Origin: Luidia sarsii
Taxonomy: Eukaryota > Echinodermata > Asteroidea > Paxillosida > Luidiidae
Direction: 5' to 3'
Assembly (NCBI GenBank): GCA_949987565.1
Contig: OX465113.1
Location: forward strand, 4,178,547 to 4,242,546
DNA: 64,000 nucleotides
Made by a program: the position numbers and the translations under genes. Numbering within the stretch: position 1 is the first letter of the stretch; every line of letters starts with the position of its first letter. Shown in pieces: positions 37,653 to 52,600 of the stretch. A model generated the notes under the pieces. That model saw only the letters and a list, made by a program, of their open reading frames with translations. It did not search any database and was not told the DNA's origin.

Positions 37653-40600
37653 CAATAATTTGGATTGCCATTCAAATTGCAATTCATTTTTGGTTTGAGT
37701 GAATACAGTTTTATTATTATTAGTGGGATTTGATTCGCGATTAATAAGACTACACCACTATTAGTGCAGCTTTTCTGAATAATAAAACTTATTTGGCAAG
37801 CGAGTGCCTGTGAACAGTCCACTGAATTGGGCTTGTGATGTGATGTACATCAGCAAAAATATATAAGGGAAGGGCACTATGTAAAGGCCGGATAGTTCAG
37901 ATGGAAGAGCACTTGAATTTCCCTGTCCAGACAAAGTTTTCTTTGCCAATTTTTCAAATAATATTGTTCTCAAAAAAATATTGCTCTGTTTGGATTGCCT
38001 GACAATTCAATCCTATCAGGGATTATCTTCAGAGGCACAACGGCAAAGACAAAAACAGACGGAATGGGAGGGAAGTCCAAATATACCAATTGTTACAATC
38101 AGACACAATCCCTTTAGGATGATTATTCTCCTTTGTACATTTTTCATCAGATCTGTTGCAGAAATCACTGAAGACTTCCATCCTCAATGGTCAAGTTGCT
38201 GGGGACAGTTTAGACGGCATTCAATCAATACCCCCGGTCTCGCCCAACAGGAGTATCTGGTCCCATAACTTTAGCTTTAAAAAAAAAAAAAAAAAAAAAA
38301 GCCACCGTTCCTCTCAATTGGTGAGGGCTCACTTTGGTGAAAAGTTGTTCTCCTAAGTAGGAAGTGTACCTTGGCTGCAGACCCAGAAGACTGGATGCAT
38401 GACCTTGCGGAAGTTGCGCCACTGCCACCCTTCCTTGGACCAGTGACGCTTCTCCTCATAGGCACCGCTCTCTACAAATGCCAGGAACTCTTGGTTGGTG
38501 ATCAGGTACTGGGAGGCCTGAAACTCTGGCACCCTGGGACAAGAAGTTGGTGTACATAACAGTCAGACAGCATTACTGGGTACCTTTGTGATTACGACGA
38601 CTGAACCACACTGCCAGTGGTTTCAATTCAGGAACCCCATTGAATTCTTGACAATAATGCTTTGTCACCAAACCCCCCCCCTCTACAACTCACAGAGTTT
38701 TTCCAACAGGAACTAACAAGCTTGGGAACAGACAGACTACTTGTTTCTTTCAGAAGTGCACAATTCAAATTCGTCGGCATTTGGGCATGTGGTTTCATGC
38801 ACCAGTAGTCTTATCACCTGAGCTATCCAGCTCTTAAGGCCGTTAGCTCAGCACATATTTTTGCTCAGCAGATAGCTCTCGTGTGCGGTGACCTTTTAGT
38901 GGTGCCCTCCAAATTGGCAAAACCTCTGATGGAGAAAGGAAATTGATCAGAATATCAGCAGAGTCCAAATGAATGTCAAACTCCTCTACCTTTTTTTTTC
39001 AAAGTGAAAAGTTGGGGTGAAAATAACTGCCAGGCCTTCTTATTTTTTTTTTTAAGATTTACGGGAGGGAATGAGACCAATCAAAAAGGATAGGCACATA
39101 CTTTTTCTTGCATTCTGGGTACTCATTGTCCCAGCCGTAGGAGGGAAAATCCAGGGGCTTTCCGACACTGACTTCACAGGCTGGCACAGTGATCATCTTG
39201 TTGTCTGGTGCCCTCTCACCTGAAACACCAACAATAATGAAGACTCTTTAAATTACCGGTTAAATTACTCCAGAAAGCAGCCTACTTAGAACTTCTAGGA
39301 CTCTGAGGATACGGGACATAGCTTGATCCGAGGTGAATACAGTGCACAGATTTGTGATGTGCAAAACTAACATAATAGATAGTTCTAAGAGCACTGACAT
39401 GTTAATCCAGAGGTCTCTGGTTCAAGTTCCGGCATGTAAGTCTACAAAATGAGAGGGCGGGATGTTTTGATGCTAACAGGAACTTTCTCAAAAGGCAGAA
39501 TGCCTGGTATCAACAAGTCAGGCCCTTGTGCCTTGCAATTTGGGTCAGTTAGGTCAGTTAGCAGTTAGCAGCATTTCCATGCCACGGCGCGTCATTAGGA
39601 TTACCGTGGGCAGAGGGCGCCTGTCGCCAGTCTTTGGGTCGGCGCATGAGGTGGATGGGCAGCTGCTGAATGAGCACCGAGGAGGTGTCAATGTGAATCC
39701 TCTCGTGAGCAAAGCCCATGAACAGGGCCCACTGCAGAGAGATAGAGACGAACAGAAGATAAACTCACCAGACAGATCCGGCACTCAAACCACTATCCCT
39801 CCCTCACTAGGCATGCAATAAGTAAATCTGACTACACCAGATGAAGGGCAAAATTGTTAATGCATTTGACCAAACAATTTGACAATCTGAAAAATGATAA
39901 GGACAGCAAAGACATACACACTAGTTGTGTTAACGGCCGAAGTTCCAATTTTATTTCATGGCAAGCAAACAGTGGTCAGAAATCAGGCTGCTATTATCCT
40001 GATTGAGGATTTTTTTTTCTATAAAGCAAATTCTCATGGTTTCCTGACTATAAACCGGCCCTAGATGGCAAAAGATCGGGGTTCTAATTAAGCCCTCAAG
40101 CAACACAACGAAAGTGCCAACTGAGCTGTTGCAACTGCAGCCGGCGTCGCAAATTCGGTCACCGTTATGGGGGGAAAAGAAGCCCTAAAAGAATGCCTGG
40201 CAAAGAACAACTGACTTCAACACAAACACACTGTGTGCAGAAAAGCCATGGAAAAAAAGGGTCAGGGGAGAGACAAGCCATCACTCACCCAGGGGCTCTC
40301 CATGGTAACCGGCAGCTCCAGCGGTGTGTCGGCAATGACTTTGCGTACAGCATTGCGCACCTTGCGCCGGTACTCCACCACTTCCTCCAGGGCTGGCCAC
40401 TCGAAGGTTCCGCCCATGCGGTAATTCTCCTGCCATGAAAACAAAGACCCAGAGAAGGGGAAAAAAGGGCATAGTTCACTTGTAGTTCTTTCCAACAGGC
40501 CAAAAAAAGGGAATGAGACTCCCAAGGTGCATTAGAGAAAGCGGCTTGACCGATAATCTAAGCCTATGTACATGTAGTTGGGTGTCTTTGCTTAGCATTT

Positions 40601-43600
40601 GGATTAGACTGCTAAGGTGATAGAATGCTGGTATAGTGAGCCAGAGGCTCAGCTTCCAATCCCACTCTAGTCTAAACTTTCTCTGATCAGCTTATTGGTT
40701 CTGACCAGAACTCCCACCACAGTAGTCTACACCACAGCCAGAATTGGTTGACTATCTTTGCTCACTATAGACCGGTCTTACTGACGTCACGTTGCTACTA
40801 GAAACAGCGAGATCCGCCATCTTGGAGTACACACATACGCTTTCGCTCGCACGTTTGTGTTCGTTTAACATTACGTTAGTCATCATGGCGAATTTGAATG
40901 CTGCACGGTCGGCTTATTACAGTTCTCTCGATGGGAATTCCAAGGCCCGGTATGATGACATTCTCGGCTTTATTGCTGGAATAGATCCGTACACAATTAA
41001 CCTGTGACAACCATTTCGTCCATCTTTTTAGCGAAAGTGTACGAGTTGCGACACCTTCTCTTGTCAGTACAGCAGGTAAACGATAAAAAGATTTCTTATC
41101 ACGATCCCCCTGCTTCCACAGCCAGGGACAGCGCAAAAGTTGACAATTTTTTAACAAACAAGTACCTCCAATCCATGGTACAACCACGGAGGAATAAAAA
41201 GAGATTCCTCCATGGCACAACTAGTAATTAATACTAGTAAAAAGTAGCAGTAGTAATAGTAGTAGTACAACTACGACGAGTTCAAAAGTTGCCGCCGTGC
41301 ATGTGCAGTTGTTTGTATGCACAGCTGACTTAGTAACGGCGGTGACGTGCTCATGTGTGTAATCCAAGATGGCCAATGAACAAAACCGTAACATCATCGA
41401 AGATGGGTCTATTGGGATGGAAAGCTCAAGATACAGACCATGGGCACATTAAGCTACATGTAGAGCATTTGGGTTCAAATCCAAGTATGGTCAAATCTGT
41501 CTATACTCTATAGCCATATTTCCACTGGATATAGGCAAAGTAACCGAGATGATGGTTATCATATTACAGTAAATCTCGGTTAATTTAACTGAGCTGAATG
41601 ATTACTTTTACCGGCCGACCTCTGCCCAGTAAAAATGACCAGGTAAGTTGAACCGAGCCAATTAGTCCAGTGGAAACTCACCACTCGGTAAAACGCGATT
41701 CGGTAAAAAAAAAACATTTGGCCTAGGAAGTAACACGTGCATACACTGTGCACAATGTCTGCTTCGTGTCGCACGTTTGACCCAATCTCGCGCGTTACCG
41801 ATGTCATTTTGTTACCTCAAAGGTCCCGCACATCGCCCACATTTGGTTACTTTAACCATCATCTCGGTAAAATTGACCGACTCAAAAGTGGGAACGACGG
41901 TCAAATAATTATTCGCTAATTGATTCTGGTTGGCACTCAAAGTTGGGACAGGTGACTATCTTCACCCAGCATTGGGTTGAATGACTCAGGGTATCCAATA
42001 CAGGCACCTTGAAAACACGCGCTTTGTTCAATTCCTGATCATGCTTTTTTTTTGCACTTTCATAATTGCTTAATTGGTTTCATCTGCCACTCTAGCCTCT
42101 ACAAAAATGGTTGACCATCTGACAAGGTAGATTAAGTGTTGGAGCTGTGTTGCATCAAACCACAAGTTTGGGTGTTTACAGAGAGAAATGACAAAATGTA
42201 GCACTTCTATGAGTGAAACTAAATATTTAGGGGGCCCAAAGTTTTGATGCTAGCAGTACCTGTCTGCCTCTGAGGAACTGATTCTGCCTTTGAGAAAGGT
42301 CCACTGACTGGGATAGAAATTCTACAGGCTGTGTAATTACCTCTCTCAAAGTGCTTAAGTCTGAAACAGATTCAATCAAAAGGATAGATTTTTCATCTTT
42401 GAGTTTTGCATTCACCAAATCCTCACCGTGTCATCCCAAGATTGTTCATCGACGCCTGTCTCAAACAGCATCTCAAATTCGGGATGCAGTCTTCCCTGAA
42501 AACCAGAGAATTAAACAAAAATATTGAAAGAAAAACCATCTCAGATTACATTACAAATACTACATACTTATGGTTTTTACTCTATACCATGTATACATAT
42601 CATGAACAAACATGGATAAATTCATCTTTGGAAAAGCAATGTGCATTATTGTGCATAGAATTTTTCTATTGATGAATGTGGTTGGGTCAAATGAGATGCC
42701 TGCAGCACGTTTAATATGTAAGAGCTTTGCAGTGTCGCCCCACCATAGAATCGCTGGAGTTGAATGACTCAGACTGTGTTAGAGAAGGGTCCATTATTGC
42801 TTCCAGTCAATGATGGAATATGCTGACATTTTATTGTGAATGATTTTGCTTCAGGGACGAGACTGGAATTTGAAAGACCAAATGTGGGCTTGTTTTGAGC
42901 ATCTGTTATTTTGTATATCACCGTTTCACTTGTAATTCACAGTGGCACCAACATGTGATTTATCTGAATTTTAGATGAAAATAAGCTTTTTAGATTATTT
43001 CCATTGTCAATATCAGAATTCTTCAGCATCTGACATTCAGGGTTGTATTTCTCACTTAATTATAGCAATTAACAGCTTTAAATTGTGCAAAAAGAATATC
43101 TTTATGACAGGAAACCACGTTTTGAACATGTTTATCTAAAAAAAAATGTGAAAGACCACTTTATTGTAGGACCAATCACATGATATACCCGTATGCTTGG
43201 GAATAATAAGCAGCATGCAATTCCTTGTATTAAATGTTGCAGACTGCATAAATTGAGCATACATGTATTTAGCCCTTTTATTTCCTGGTGGTTTGAAATG
43301 TCTCAGAAAAATTCCCGGCTTTGTACCAGGAAACCGCAGATCGGCACGAGGAAGTCTGTACCGGGAAATTGACAAAAGTCAAAAACTGAAAGTCATTACT
43401 GGAAGGGGGTTCTGTATCCGAGTTTAAGAAAACCAAACCAAGAACCCCAGGACACAACACACACATCTCACATGGTAAAGGTACATTTGTTGTCGCACAT
43501 TTCGGTAATTATCCAAGGCCACTACTTGTCCAGGTGTGTCTTAAAAAGGTGCAGCATGCAAATTTGACAGCGTGATTGTTTGTGGGGTGTTTTGCGTTTT

Positions 43601-46600
43601 CGCACGTTACTTATACAGATTCACCCGGCAAAGGCGTTCTTCCCACAAACGCTATTCTTTCGGTCCCTTAGTCTGATTGCCCATTTATTTTGTCATTTCA
43701 TGGTGATCTATACTCCGACATTGGCCAATCAGAGTAAAGAGTGTTCGTGAATATGCATAACTTCAGCAAGGACCAACCTCCAGGAAGAATGCCGTTGCGG
43801 GGTGAATATATACTAGCTAATGGGAGGTTATTTTCACCCGGAATGCTGTTGCCAGGTGAATTAACCTTTTTTTTTCTTTTCTTTTTTTCATAATTGTGTG
43901 CAACAAAATCAAGGAAAAACGGTCAGCTTTGCAGAAATGTTCCGACCTGACCCACCTGCACCAGACCGGCCAGCAGCATTTTGTTCCAGTAGACAACAGC
44001 CGTGTGGGCATAGTAGAAAATGAGGGGTAGGCGCAGGCGATCAGGGCACAGGTAAAAGGCCTCCTTGGCTGAAGAAGAAAAAAAAGAAAAAAAACAACCC
44101 CAAGATGTCCAATGTCAAGAATCTTTAGACTACATGTACATCATTCACAATTCATTGCCATGCCAGATTTCAAATGGTGATTGGAATTGAATCATTTGAA
44201 GATAATTATCAAAAGTTGAGATGGCCCAACATGACAAATCTGGCAAGTTTTTCTCAAAGGAAAGACTTTTCTGTCTCGGAGGATCTCCTGCCCCACTCAT
44301 CAGATGCAAAACACCATTTACTCATGCAGGTATGAAGCTTTTGTTTTTGGGGTTTATACTCCCATGAGTAAACGTAGTACAGGGAACTTATTATTAACTG
44401 TGTTGGAGTTAGCACTGAACCCCCTCAGCTATCCAGCCCTTATGTTGTTGGCGTGACCTCTCAAATAATAGTCAACTACCTTTTGCTTGAAGTGGAATTC
44501 GGGAACAATTGTGTGTTCCAGCAACTGACGCAGTTGTTCAAACAGAGACCATCATTGACAAGTCCAAGCAAGGATCCATTTCACCTTCCTAGCTGTTACT
44601 ATGAGCCAGGTCTCACCCGGTCCCAAACAACCCGAAGATAGGGCAAGCAACGGTAGATGGGCCGGGGAACTGCAGAACAACACTCGCCAAGGAACTGCAG
44701 GCCAACACTCCGGCTTCCCGGTCGCAATGACCAAGGAACCACTGGCCAATACTGGCTTCCCGATCCCACTCCCCGGTTTCCATCGCCAATTTCTGGCACA
44801 CCCATCACCGGGCAACACCTAGGAGAGATCCTATTGTATGTTTATTTGGAAAACTTATTTAATTCAAGTAAGATTACATTTCAGACTTACAGAGTCTGCC
44901 TTTGAGAAAGGTTCTGCTGGGATCGAAACGTCAGGCCCACTAAATTTTGAGATTTGCATTTTGGTAATTTTAGTCAGTAAGCAGTTTGAAACATTTTTGT
45001 ATATCACTAAATACCATACTTGTAAGTAACAAAAGAAAGGAGTCAATTGTTTATTTTGTTTTGTTTACAGCTCACTGGGTGGGGATTTTTCCTGGGGTTG
45101 TAACAGGGGGATACCATGTCAGTCATCTTGTCAAAAGGCTGATGATGGGCAGAGTACACACTGCCCGAAATGCTGAGTTACCGCCTCTTTTCAGATATTT
45201 CCTCCATTTCAAAAGAGATGACTTTACACGTACATGGTGTCACTGCAAACTTCCCCTTTCTGCTTCCACCATGCAACCCTTTCCAATCTTAAATACCTTT
45301 GCTGGGTTGGGCACACCAGTCAAAAGCAATAAACCATTAACTGCCCTTCCTGTTCATAAAAAATACTAACGTATTACCCAAGACACAGCAGTGTGGTGAT
45401 CACACAAAGTGGATGTAATTGTAGCCTTTGGCTTTATATCTTAAATATTATGAACACAGGAAGGCAAACTGGCTGGTAATTTCTCATCGATCAATTATGC
45501 AATACAAGCCCCTGGTTTTTATAGTACCAGTACTTCACCACCAAAGCTATCTAATCCTTAACATAGGTGGGGCACCCCTCACCGAACCACCTCTGCACAG
45601 TGTACAAATGCCTTGGACAGAGGGCATAATTGAGAAGATATAAAAGTTAGCCCTAACACTTTGTAAATCCAACATGGTGGTGGCAGATTAATGGGCTTTC
45701 AGGAAAGGGTTCATTAAACTACCAGCAAATTTAGCTCAGAGCCTCAGACATTAGTATGGGGAGGATTGCAATTAAGAGCTTTTACAAGATAATGCACAAG
45801 GGAAATGGAGAAGACAGGATTGCTGGTTGAATTTTTATGTCACGTTCATTGCTTCAAGATTGCCATTCAGCAAATGTTTCACCACCGTCATCCGAGGCAG
45901 ATTTCCACAGCAGACCCAAACTACATTCATCAGCAGAGTTGTAAAGTCCATTTACAAATCATTTGGGCTTTAGTCCTCGGCTTAGCAAATTGTGACTAAC
46001 ATTAACAAGCATTTTGGGAAAAGTCTGAGAACTCTTTGCCTTTGGTAAAATCCAGCTGTACAGAACCTGAGTGCTTTGCCTGTCTACCCGATATAAACAG
46101 AACCTCCAGAAAAGGATTTGCCTGTGCTAAGATGGTGTTTCCACTGGACTTAAAACACTGGAAATTTCATTGAGACGAAGGCTACAATACATTTCAAATG
46201 GGTAAATTCTTGTGTGAGGAAGAAAGCCCTATTCCTTGTAGATGAAACATTCCATTTGGGACATGATCCAGCCAAGGTCAAACAATTGTTACCAATCTAT
46301 AATCATAGTATAATGTCATGTTCTTACTTCTAACCACACACTTATATACAGTACACGTAGTTTTAAACTCTACATCCATATATACCGGTACTCATCTTGC
46401 ATGATGCATGGATGCCGTTTAACTCTTTAAAATGTTTTTTTTTTCAATGTTTAGTTTTTACTTGTGTAGTTGAGTATTGTTAATACATCACATGTATGCA
46501 TTTAATGAATTTTAAACTTTGCAGCACAATGGGGCCGAGTGATGGCTTTCAAATACACCGAACAAAGTGTTCACACAAAATACTTGGCAGTTCCATGGCC

Positions 46601-49600
46601 AGGTCACACCATGACACGACATTTTTGTCTAGGGCCAGCAGGGGGGTATGTTTACACTGCATTGCATAAGCAGTACAGGCGTACTTGACCTCAGACGCAG
46701 TTACACTTTCGAGACTGATTGTATTTTGTCATGGCACCACAGGTAGACATAATCTCTTTTGTGAGTCTGTAGTGGCCAGGAGAATGGTGGGACTCAGGCT
46801 TTCAGAAAGTGTACAATACAGTAAGTTCTATGCAGTGTTACTCAAAAGAACTCCAAACAAAATATCAAGCGATAATGGCGATACTGAAAAAAGGAATTAC
46901 AGGTCTCCTAATGCAACAATTTGACCATCAAGCGTCACGTTCTTCTCTTGGTTCTAACTTTTTTCATAAATTATCTCAGGTAACAATTAATATTACATTT
47001 TTTCTTATTGAAAAAAGAACTGTCCCACACAAAGCAGCTTACTGTATTTTGTCAAGATCTTTTCATTTCCATGCCTCCCTCCCCCAAAACTGCAATGGAG
47101 GAACTAACCAGGCCATTATGAAGACTCCAAAGATGTAATATCCACCAAGACTCAACATACCAAAGAGCAAAGACCATTTCGGGGGGCCTTTTTGCAGTGC
47201 TATCACTAACCAAGGCTTTAGCCACAGCTCAATCTAGGGACCAACATAGGCAGTGTTGAAGGTCACAAGACCTGGGGTCCAATTCATAGAGCTGCTGATG
47301 AGCTGCTTACGGTGGTAAGTGGCAAAATTTGCTTTAACTTGCACAACCCAAACTTCATAATTGTATCATGCTTAGTAAAGAAGAGGCGAAAACAAACCAA
47401 AAGGAATTGGCATCACATCGCAATATGGAACAAGCAGCTCTATGAAATTGGGCCCAGGCCTTGCTCCTGAGACCTGCTCAAGACCTTTCTGAGGTCTCTC
47501 TACTATCCAGTCTCAATCTCTGGAGGCCAGATTATGGTCTTAGAGATCGCCCCCTAACCCCAAGGCCTGCCGGGACCATAACAGTAATGTGCATACTACA
47601 CCTACCAGTCAACCCTCGGCTCCAATTGCACATTCAGATGGTCTACAAGAGTGCATTATGTACAAGTCTGCATAATTTGTCATAATTATAGACCTTTTTC
47701 ACGTGACGTCATGCTGGACCGCCTTACAAATTACAATGGCAGCGCAAAGTGTAAACATCAGTTGTACCAAGGAGGTATTAGGCGAGCCTAATATAGTTGT
47801 GCGTACACTTTCCGTAAAAAGCAGTCCAACATGGCGGCAGTTCTTTTGTTTGGTCACGTGGGTGAAAGAGGTCTATGCACCTCAGCATAAGCCAATGAAC
47901 TCTTACTACCATTATGAGTCTAGTCTTTGGTTTCGTACTGCAGTACTGCATGTACGGCATATTATTCACAATAAAGAAGATTGTGTGCAAAATGTTGCTT
48001 GCTGTACACATGTACATGTGTATGGTCTCAGTCTTGGTCGCTGCAAACGACTCTGTCTCAAAGTTCAGGTCTTGGTCTTGAAAGAGCTGGTCTTGGTCTC
48101 GGTCTCGGTCTTGATTTCCTTGGTCGTAGTCTAGGACATGAAGGTCTTGACTACAACACTGGACCTACACTGTAGGCTTTCAAGTCACTGTCCACGGTGC
48201 ACAATAGGATACAAAAGGCTAGGACAATGGCCATTGCTGTTGCGGAGGCCATTCCCATGAGTACTATGAGCACTCTGTGTTCTAGCAAAGCTGGATGGGT
48301 CATTGCCCACAGCAACAGTGGAAGCTGCCTAGTGCCTCAGCACTCTGGGAATAATCAGGTCGGGTCACAAGCTCAATGAGAATTGTCCTCCTGACAAATC
48401 ACATGAACACAAATCAGGGATTCAGGGGACAGGTAAACAGTTCAGCCAGTGAGTTTACTTTGCAAATTATGTTAACCCAATTCAGCTGGTCTGGTCTAGC
48501 GAGGGTTTTGTTTACTGGGTAGAGAATTAAAATCATTACCATGTATTACCTTAATTGTAAAGCACTCTGGGGAATTTCAAATTCATATCAATTCATATAA
48601 TTTAAAATTTATATAGTGCTATAAGTGTGGATTTATTATAAAAGTTTTCATTTTTTATTATTACTTTGTTCGTGTGTATTACAATCACATCTTCACCAAG
48701 ACTGCATCAGATTGAATGGGAGAGGGGGGAAGGGGGAGGGGGGAGCGGGGAGGATTGTCCTAGACTAAATCAGCTCAAAGTCCCACATGTGGGTCGCTGT
48801 TTAACATATATTCTAATAACAGAACTTTGACAAAGCCTACTTCTCCTAGCCTTAAGCCCTCTCCTGATGGTATCCTATCTATGTATGGCAATATCAACTG
48901 ATTAGATGTGGATATTACGAGAGGGATTATAGATGTTTATATCTCTTTGTTATCAGCTATTTGAGGAAGTATCAAAGGGCTGATATATTTATGGGACTTG
49001 AGTTCCATTCCCCAACACTTTTGTGTTAGAAATCCCCAAAGAAAGGCTAGAAGAAAAAAAATTATTGACTTTGCATGACACACAGTCAAAATGGTGAACT
49101 TCTTTTGGACCAATAAGCTGCCCTGTGCCACAAGGCTAAGTTAAATAATGTTTTAGTTTCTTGTGCATCATCTACGTACACATGTACATCAGTTTAGTCA
49201 CTCACTTGGTGTTTTCTTTTCACATGAAAGGTTTATCAGTGGGCAAGGCATTATATAACAATCTAGGGTATCAGATTCGATATCAGCGTAATATCAATAT
49301 TGAAAAACTTGGGAGGTGTCCTGCTTTTCTCTAAACAGGCTACAAGTAAAGGTCGCTATCTCTGATTTCCAGATTCCTCAGCCATCATTATCTACCTATA
49401 TGATACCATGCACAACTCTTTATCATTTTATTGTCCTAATGCTTCAGTGTTTACATTTAACAAAGGCTTGACCTTAAAAAAAGATTGGGACCATGTTGCG
49501 TCACTTGGGTCAGGTGGGCTGCAAACTTTAAAAACAAATAAATATGCAGGGCTGGATTTCACAACAGCCCTCACCTGGGGCCAATTTCATAGAGCCGCTT

Positions 49601-52600
49601 AAGCGTCAAAATGTGCTGAAGCGCAAAAACTCATGAGCCACAGGATCCCCTTGCCTACCCAAACTTCACTTTTGTTTCACGCTAAGTAAAGAAGAGCGGA
49701 AAACAAGTCAAAAGCAATGTACATCACATCGCAGTGAACTTTGTAATCCTGCTTACACGAGGAAGACTTTTCTGCTTAGCAGATTTTCACGCTTAAGTGG
49801 CTCTATGAAATTGGGCCCTGATGGTCCTGCTTGGACTGAAACATCAGTCCCCCCTAACTTTTGATATTCAAATGTTGATCATGAAATTAAATCAGTAAGC
49901 AGTTTGGATCATTTCTGCATATTACTGTAGTAAATTTTGGAAAAAAGCACAGGAAACTTTGACCGGACCGGGACTTGAACCAGGGACCTCTGGTTTTGTG
50001 TACCAGTGCTTTTTCTTCATTCATCTACTGTATGGAAACATACAATTGTTGTAAATCTGGCTGCAGCAATTCAGAGATCACACAAAATGGATGCAGCTTT
50101 TTCAATTGAAGTCGGGCAAAAAATGTTCTTTGTACATGTATCTGAAATTCTGAATAAAAGTGAAGGGGGGGGGGGAGATCCCTAGAGATAAACGGCACTT
50201 CCTGGTTGAATGCTTCTGACAGACACCCCCACCCCAGCAAAGACTAGTCTAGTTGACTATTTGGGAAGGCCACCTTCTAAGGGCTGGATAATTCAGAATT
50301 TAAGAGTGCTGGTACACAAATCCAGAGGTTCAGCCTCCCACCCAGTCCCCCCCCCAAAAAAAAATAAATAAAAAAAATAAATAAATAAATAAATTAAAAA
50401 ATTAAATGACACGCACGTACACAAAATTTGTGTCATTCAGACAAGATCCAGTGATCCACTCTTCAATATTTTTCCGAGTGGGAAAGCACCTACCAGTAAT
50501 GTGTTTCGTCATTCAACCAACAGTGACTACGAGATATGCCCAGGGATGTTTAACATAGGGCACTCTGTCCATATGAAAGCTCTTCTTGTACATGTCCATT
50601 GCTCATCTCCTTTAATCTGCAATTTATTCAAGCACAATATGTGCGCTCCCACTCCCACTCGCATAAATTGCAATCCACTTTTCAATTTTTGAATCGCAAG
50701 TCGTGATGCTAATCAGCTAATGATAATCGCAGTTCTTCTAGCAAATTTTTTGTGATGAAAAACATCACAAAATATTTGCCAGGTGCTGTGTTATTGGTTT
50801 GTTTTACTTACAAGCAAGGGTAGTGAAGAGACTCTCATTTATACTGTAGGAATTTTCAAAATATTCCAAGGCCTCCCTGCAAAGAAAGAGCACAAAATGA
50901 ACAAATAATGACAAGACTCACACCACAGCATAGCTAAACAAATAAGAAAAACTGATTGGAAACCTTTTAACCAATTCAAAAAGGCAAAGAAATAGGTTTT
51001 CTTTGCCATTTTTCAACAGTACTAGGGCTTATACTTTGAAACTAGTGCGAGTATTATCAAATTCACTTCAAAGTTATGATTAAAACAGTAGGGTTATGTC
51101 CCTTCCTAAAAATGAAACAACAATTATTGGAACTGCCTTCCACATAGCTCCATCTGAGCCATCTCCAACGAAAAACCACCAAAAGACAAATGAACAAACT
51201 GGCCTTGAATCACTTTTTGTTTTTCAGGCTTATTTCTATGAATTAAAGTCCTGCCTGTAGTTATTAAGGCGCCAGTCTTTTTCTCCGCAAAAAAGCCCGC
51301 GAACAAGTTGCTTGCTGAGACGTTTAAAAAAAAAATGCATGAATGTAATTTACTGAAACAAACCACAGTATAATTATAAATAATAGAAACACATTATCAA
51401 AATGTCATTAGAGGGCAAATAGGCAGAGGGCTGGTCAACAAAGGCTAAAGCCGCGTTTCCACTACTGGACTACAATTTAACCGAGACGATGGTTGAACGT
51501 CAAATGTTTAATCTTACTGTTGTTCCCACTTGGACGTTTTGAGTCGGTAAAGGTTACCAAGACGAAGGCTAAAGTAACCGAATACCGTACTGGCAATATT
51601 ACGGCTGATGAGGGCGCTGCACATGACCTTTGAGGTTAAAAAATGACCAGTATGAAGTAGGCCAGTAAAAGTAACCATTGGGCTTGGTTAAAGAAACCGA
51701 GAGGAAATTTTACTGGGCGGTTTCCACCGGACTTAAAATGGGAAGAGTACTGGCAATGATCGTCTCGCTTTGACCAAAATATGTACAGTGGAAATGCAGC
51801 TTTACACTGTAAGCAAAATACTGAGCTTGATCCAGCATGCTGGACCAGCAAGGCCATTATTATCATATGTACCATACGCCACTGCAGTCAGTACTAGTAC
51901 TAGTACAGTTTGTTTTCGTTTTGTCAGCCCACCACAAATTAATCCTGCAAGTGCTATGAATAATTATGAGCATGTGTGGGAGTGGAGGGGTGTGCCATGT
52001 TGGCTTTTAGAAGATAACAATAGAGTGGACAGTGGCCTACTCAAGCCAGCTTGTTTTGTTATGTCACACTGCCTAGCACCATGCAGTAGAATATCAAAAC
52101 CACTCACTCTTTGGTGAAGTTGGAGAGATCACATGGCTTCTTGGAGGACAGAGTGTATGCTCCAGTGAGGACATTCAGTGGGTCCATGCTTGTACATGTA
52201 TCTGATGCTAGCAGAGGTAAATTAAATCACAAACTGTGGGGGGGGGGGGAGAACAACAAAAAAAATGGGGTAATAGGGCCACCCTTTTACAAGTGAATGT
52301 GGAAAGATATTGTGCAAATGTTGTTACCGAACATCAAGACAAAAGTCATTTTATTTTAACGAAATGATGAACAAAGTAATGATGAGACAAAAAGACATAA
52401 AATGATGAAAAGATAAACCGTGTCCGTATAACACAAACAGCAAGACATCATGACATAATGAAATGACGAAGACACATTTAAACACTTTTAATAGCAAGAC
52501 ATCATGACATTCGGAAATGACAAGGACACATAATGCCAAATTCTAACCCCCTACCAAATTTTTGTAAGACATAACCTGAATCCTGCAAAATCCTGCAATC

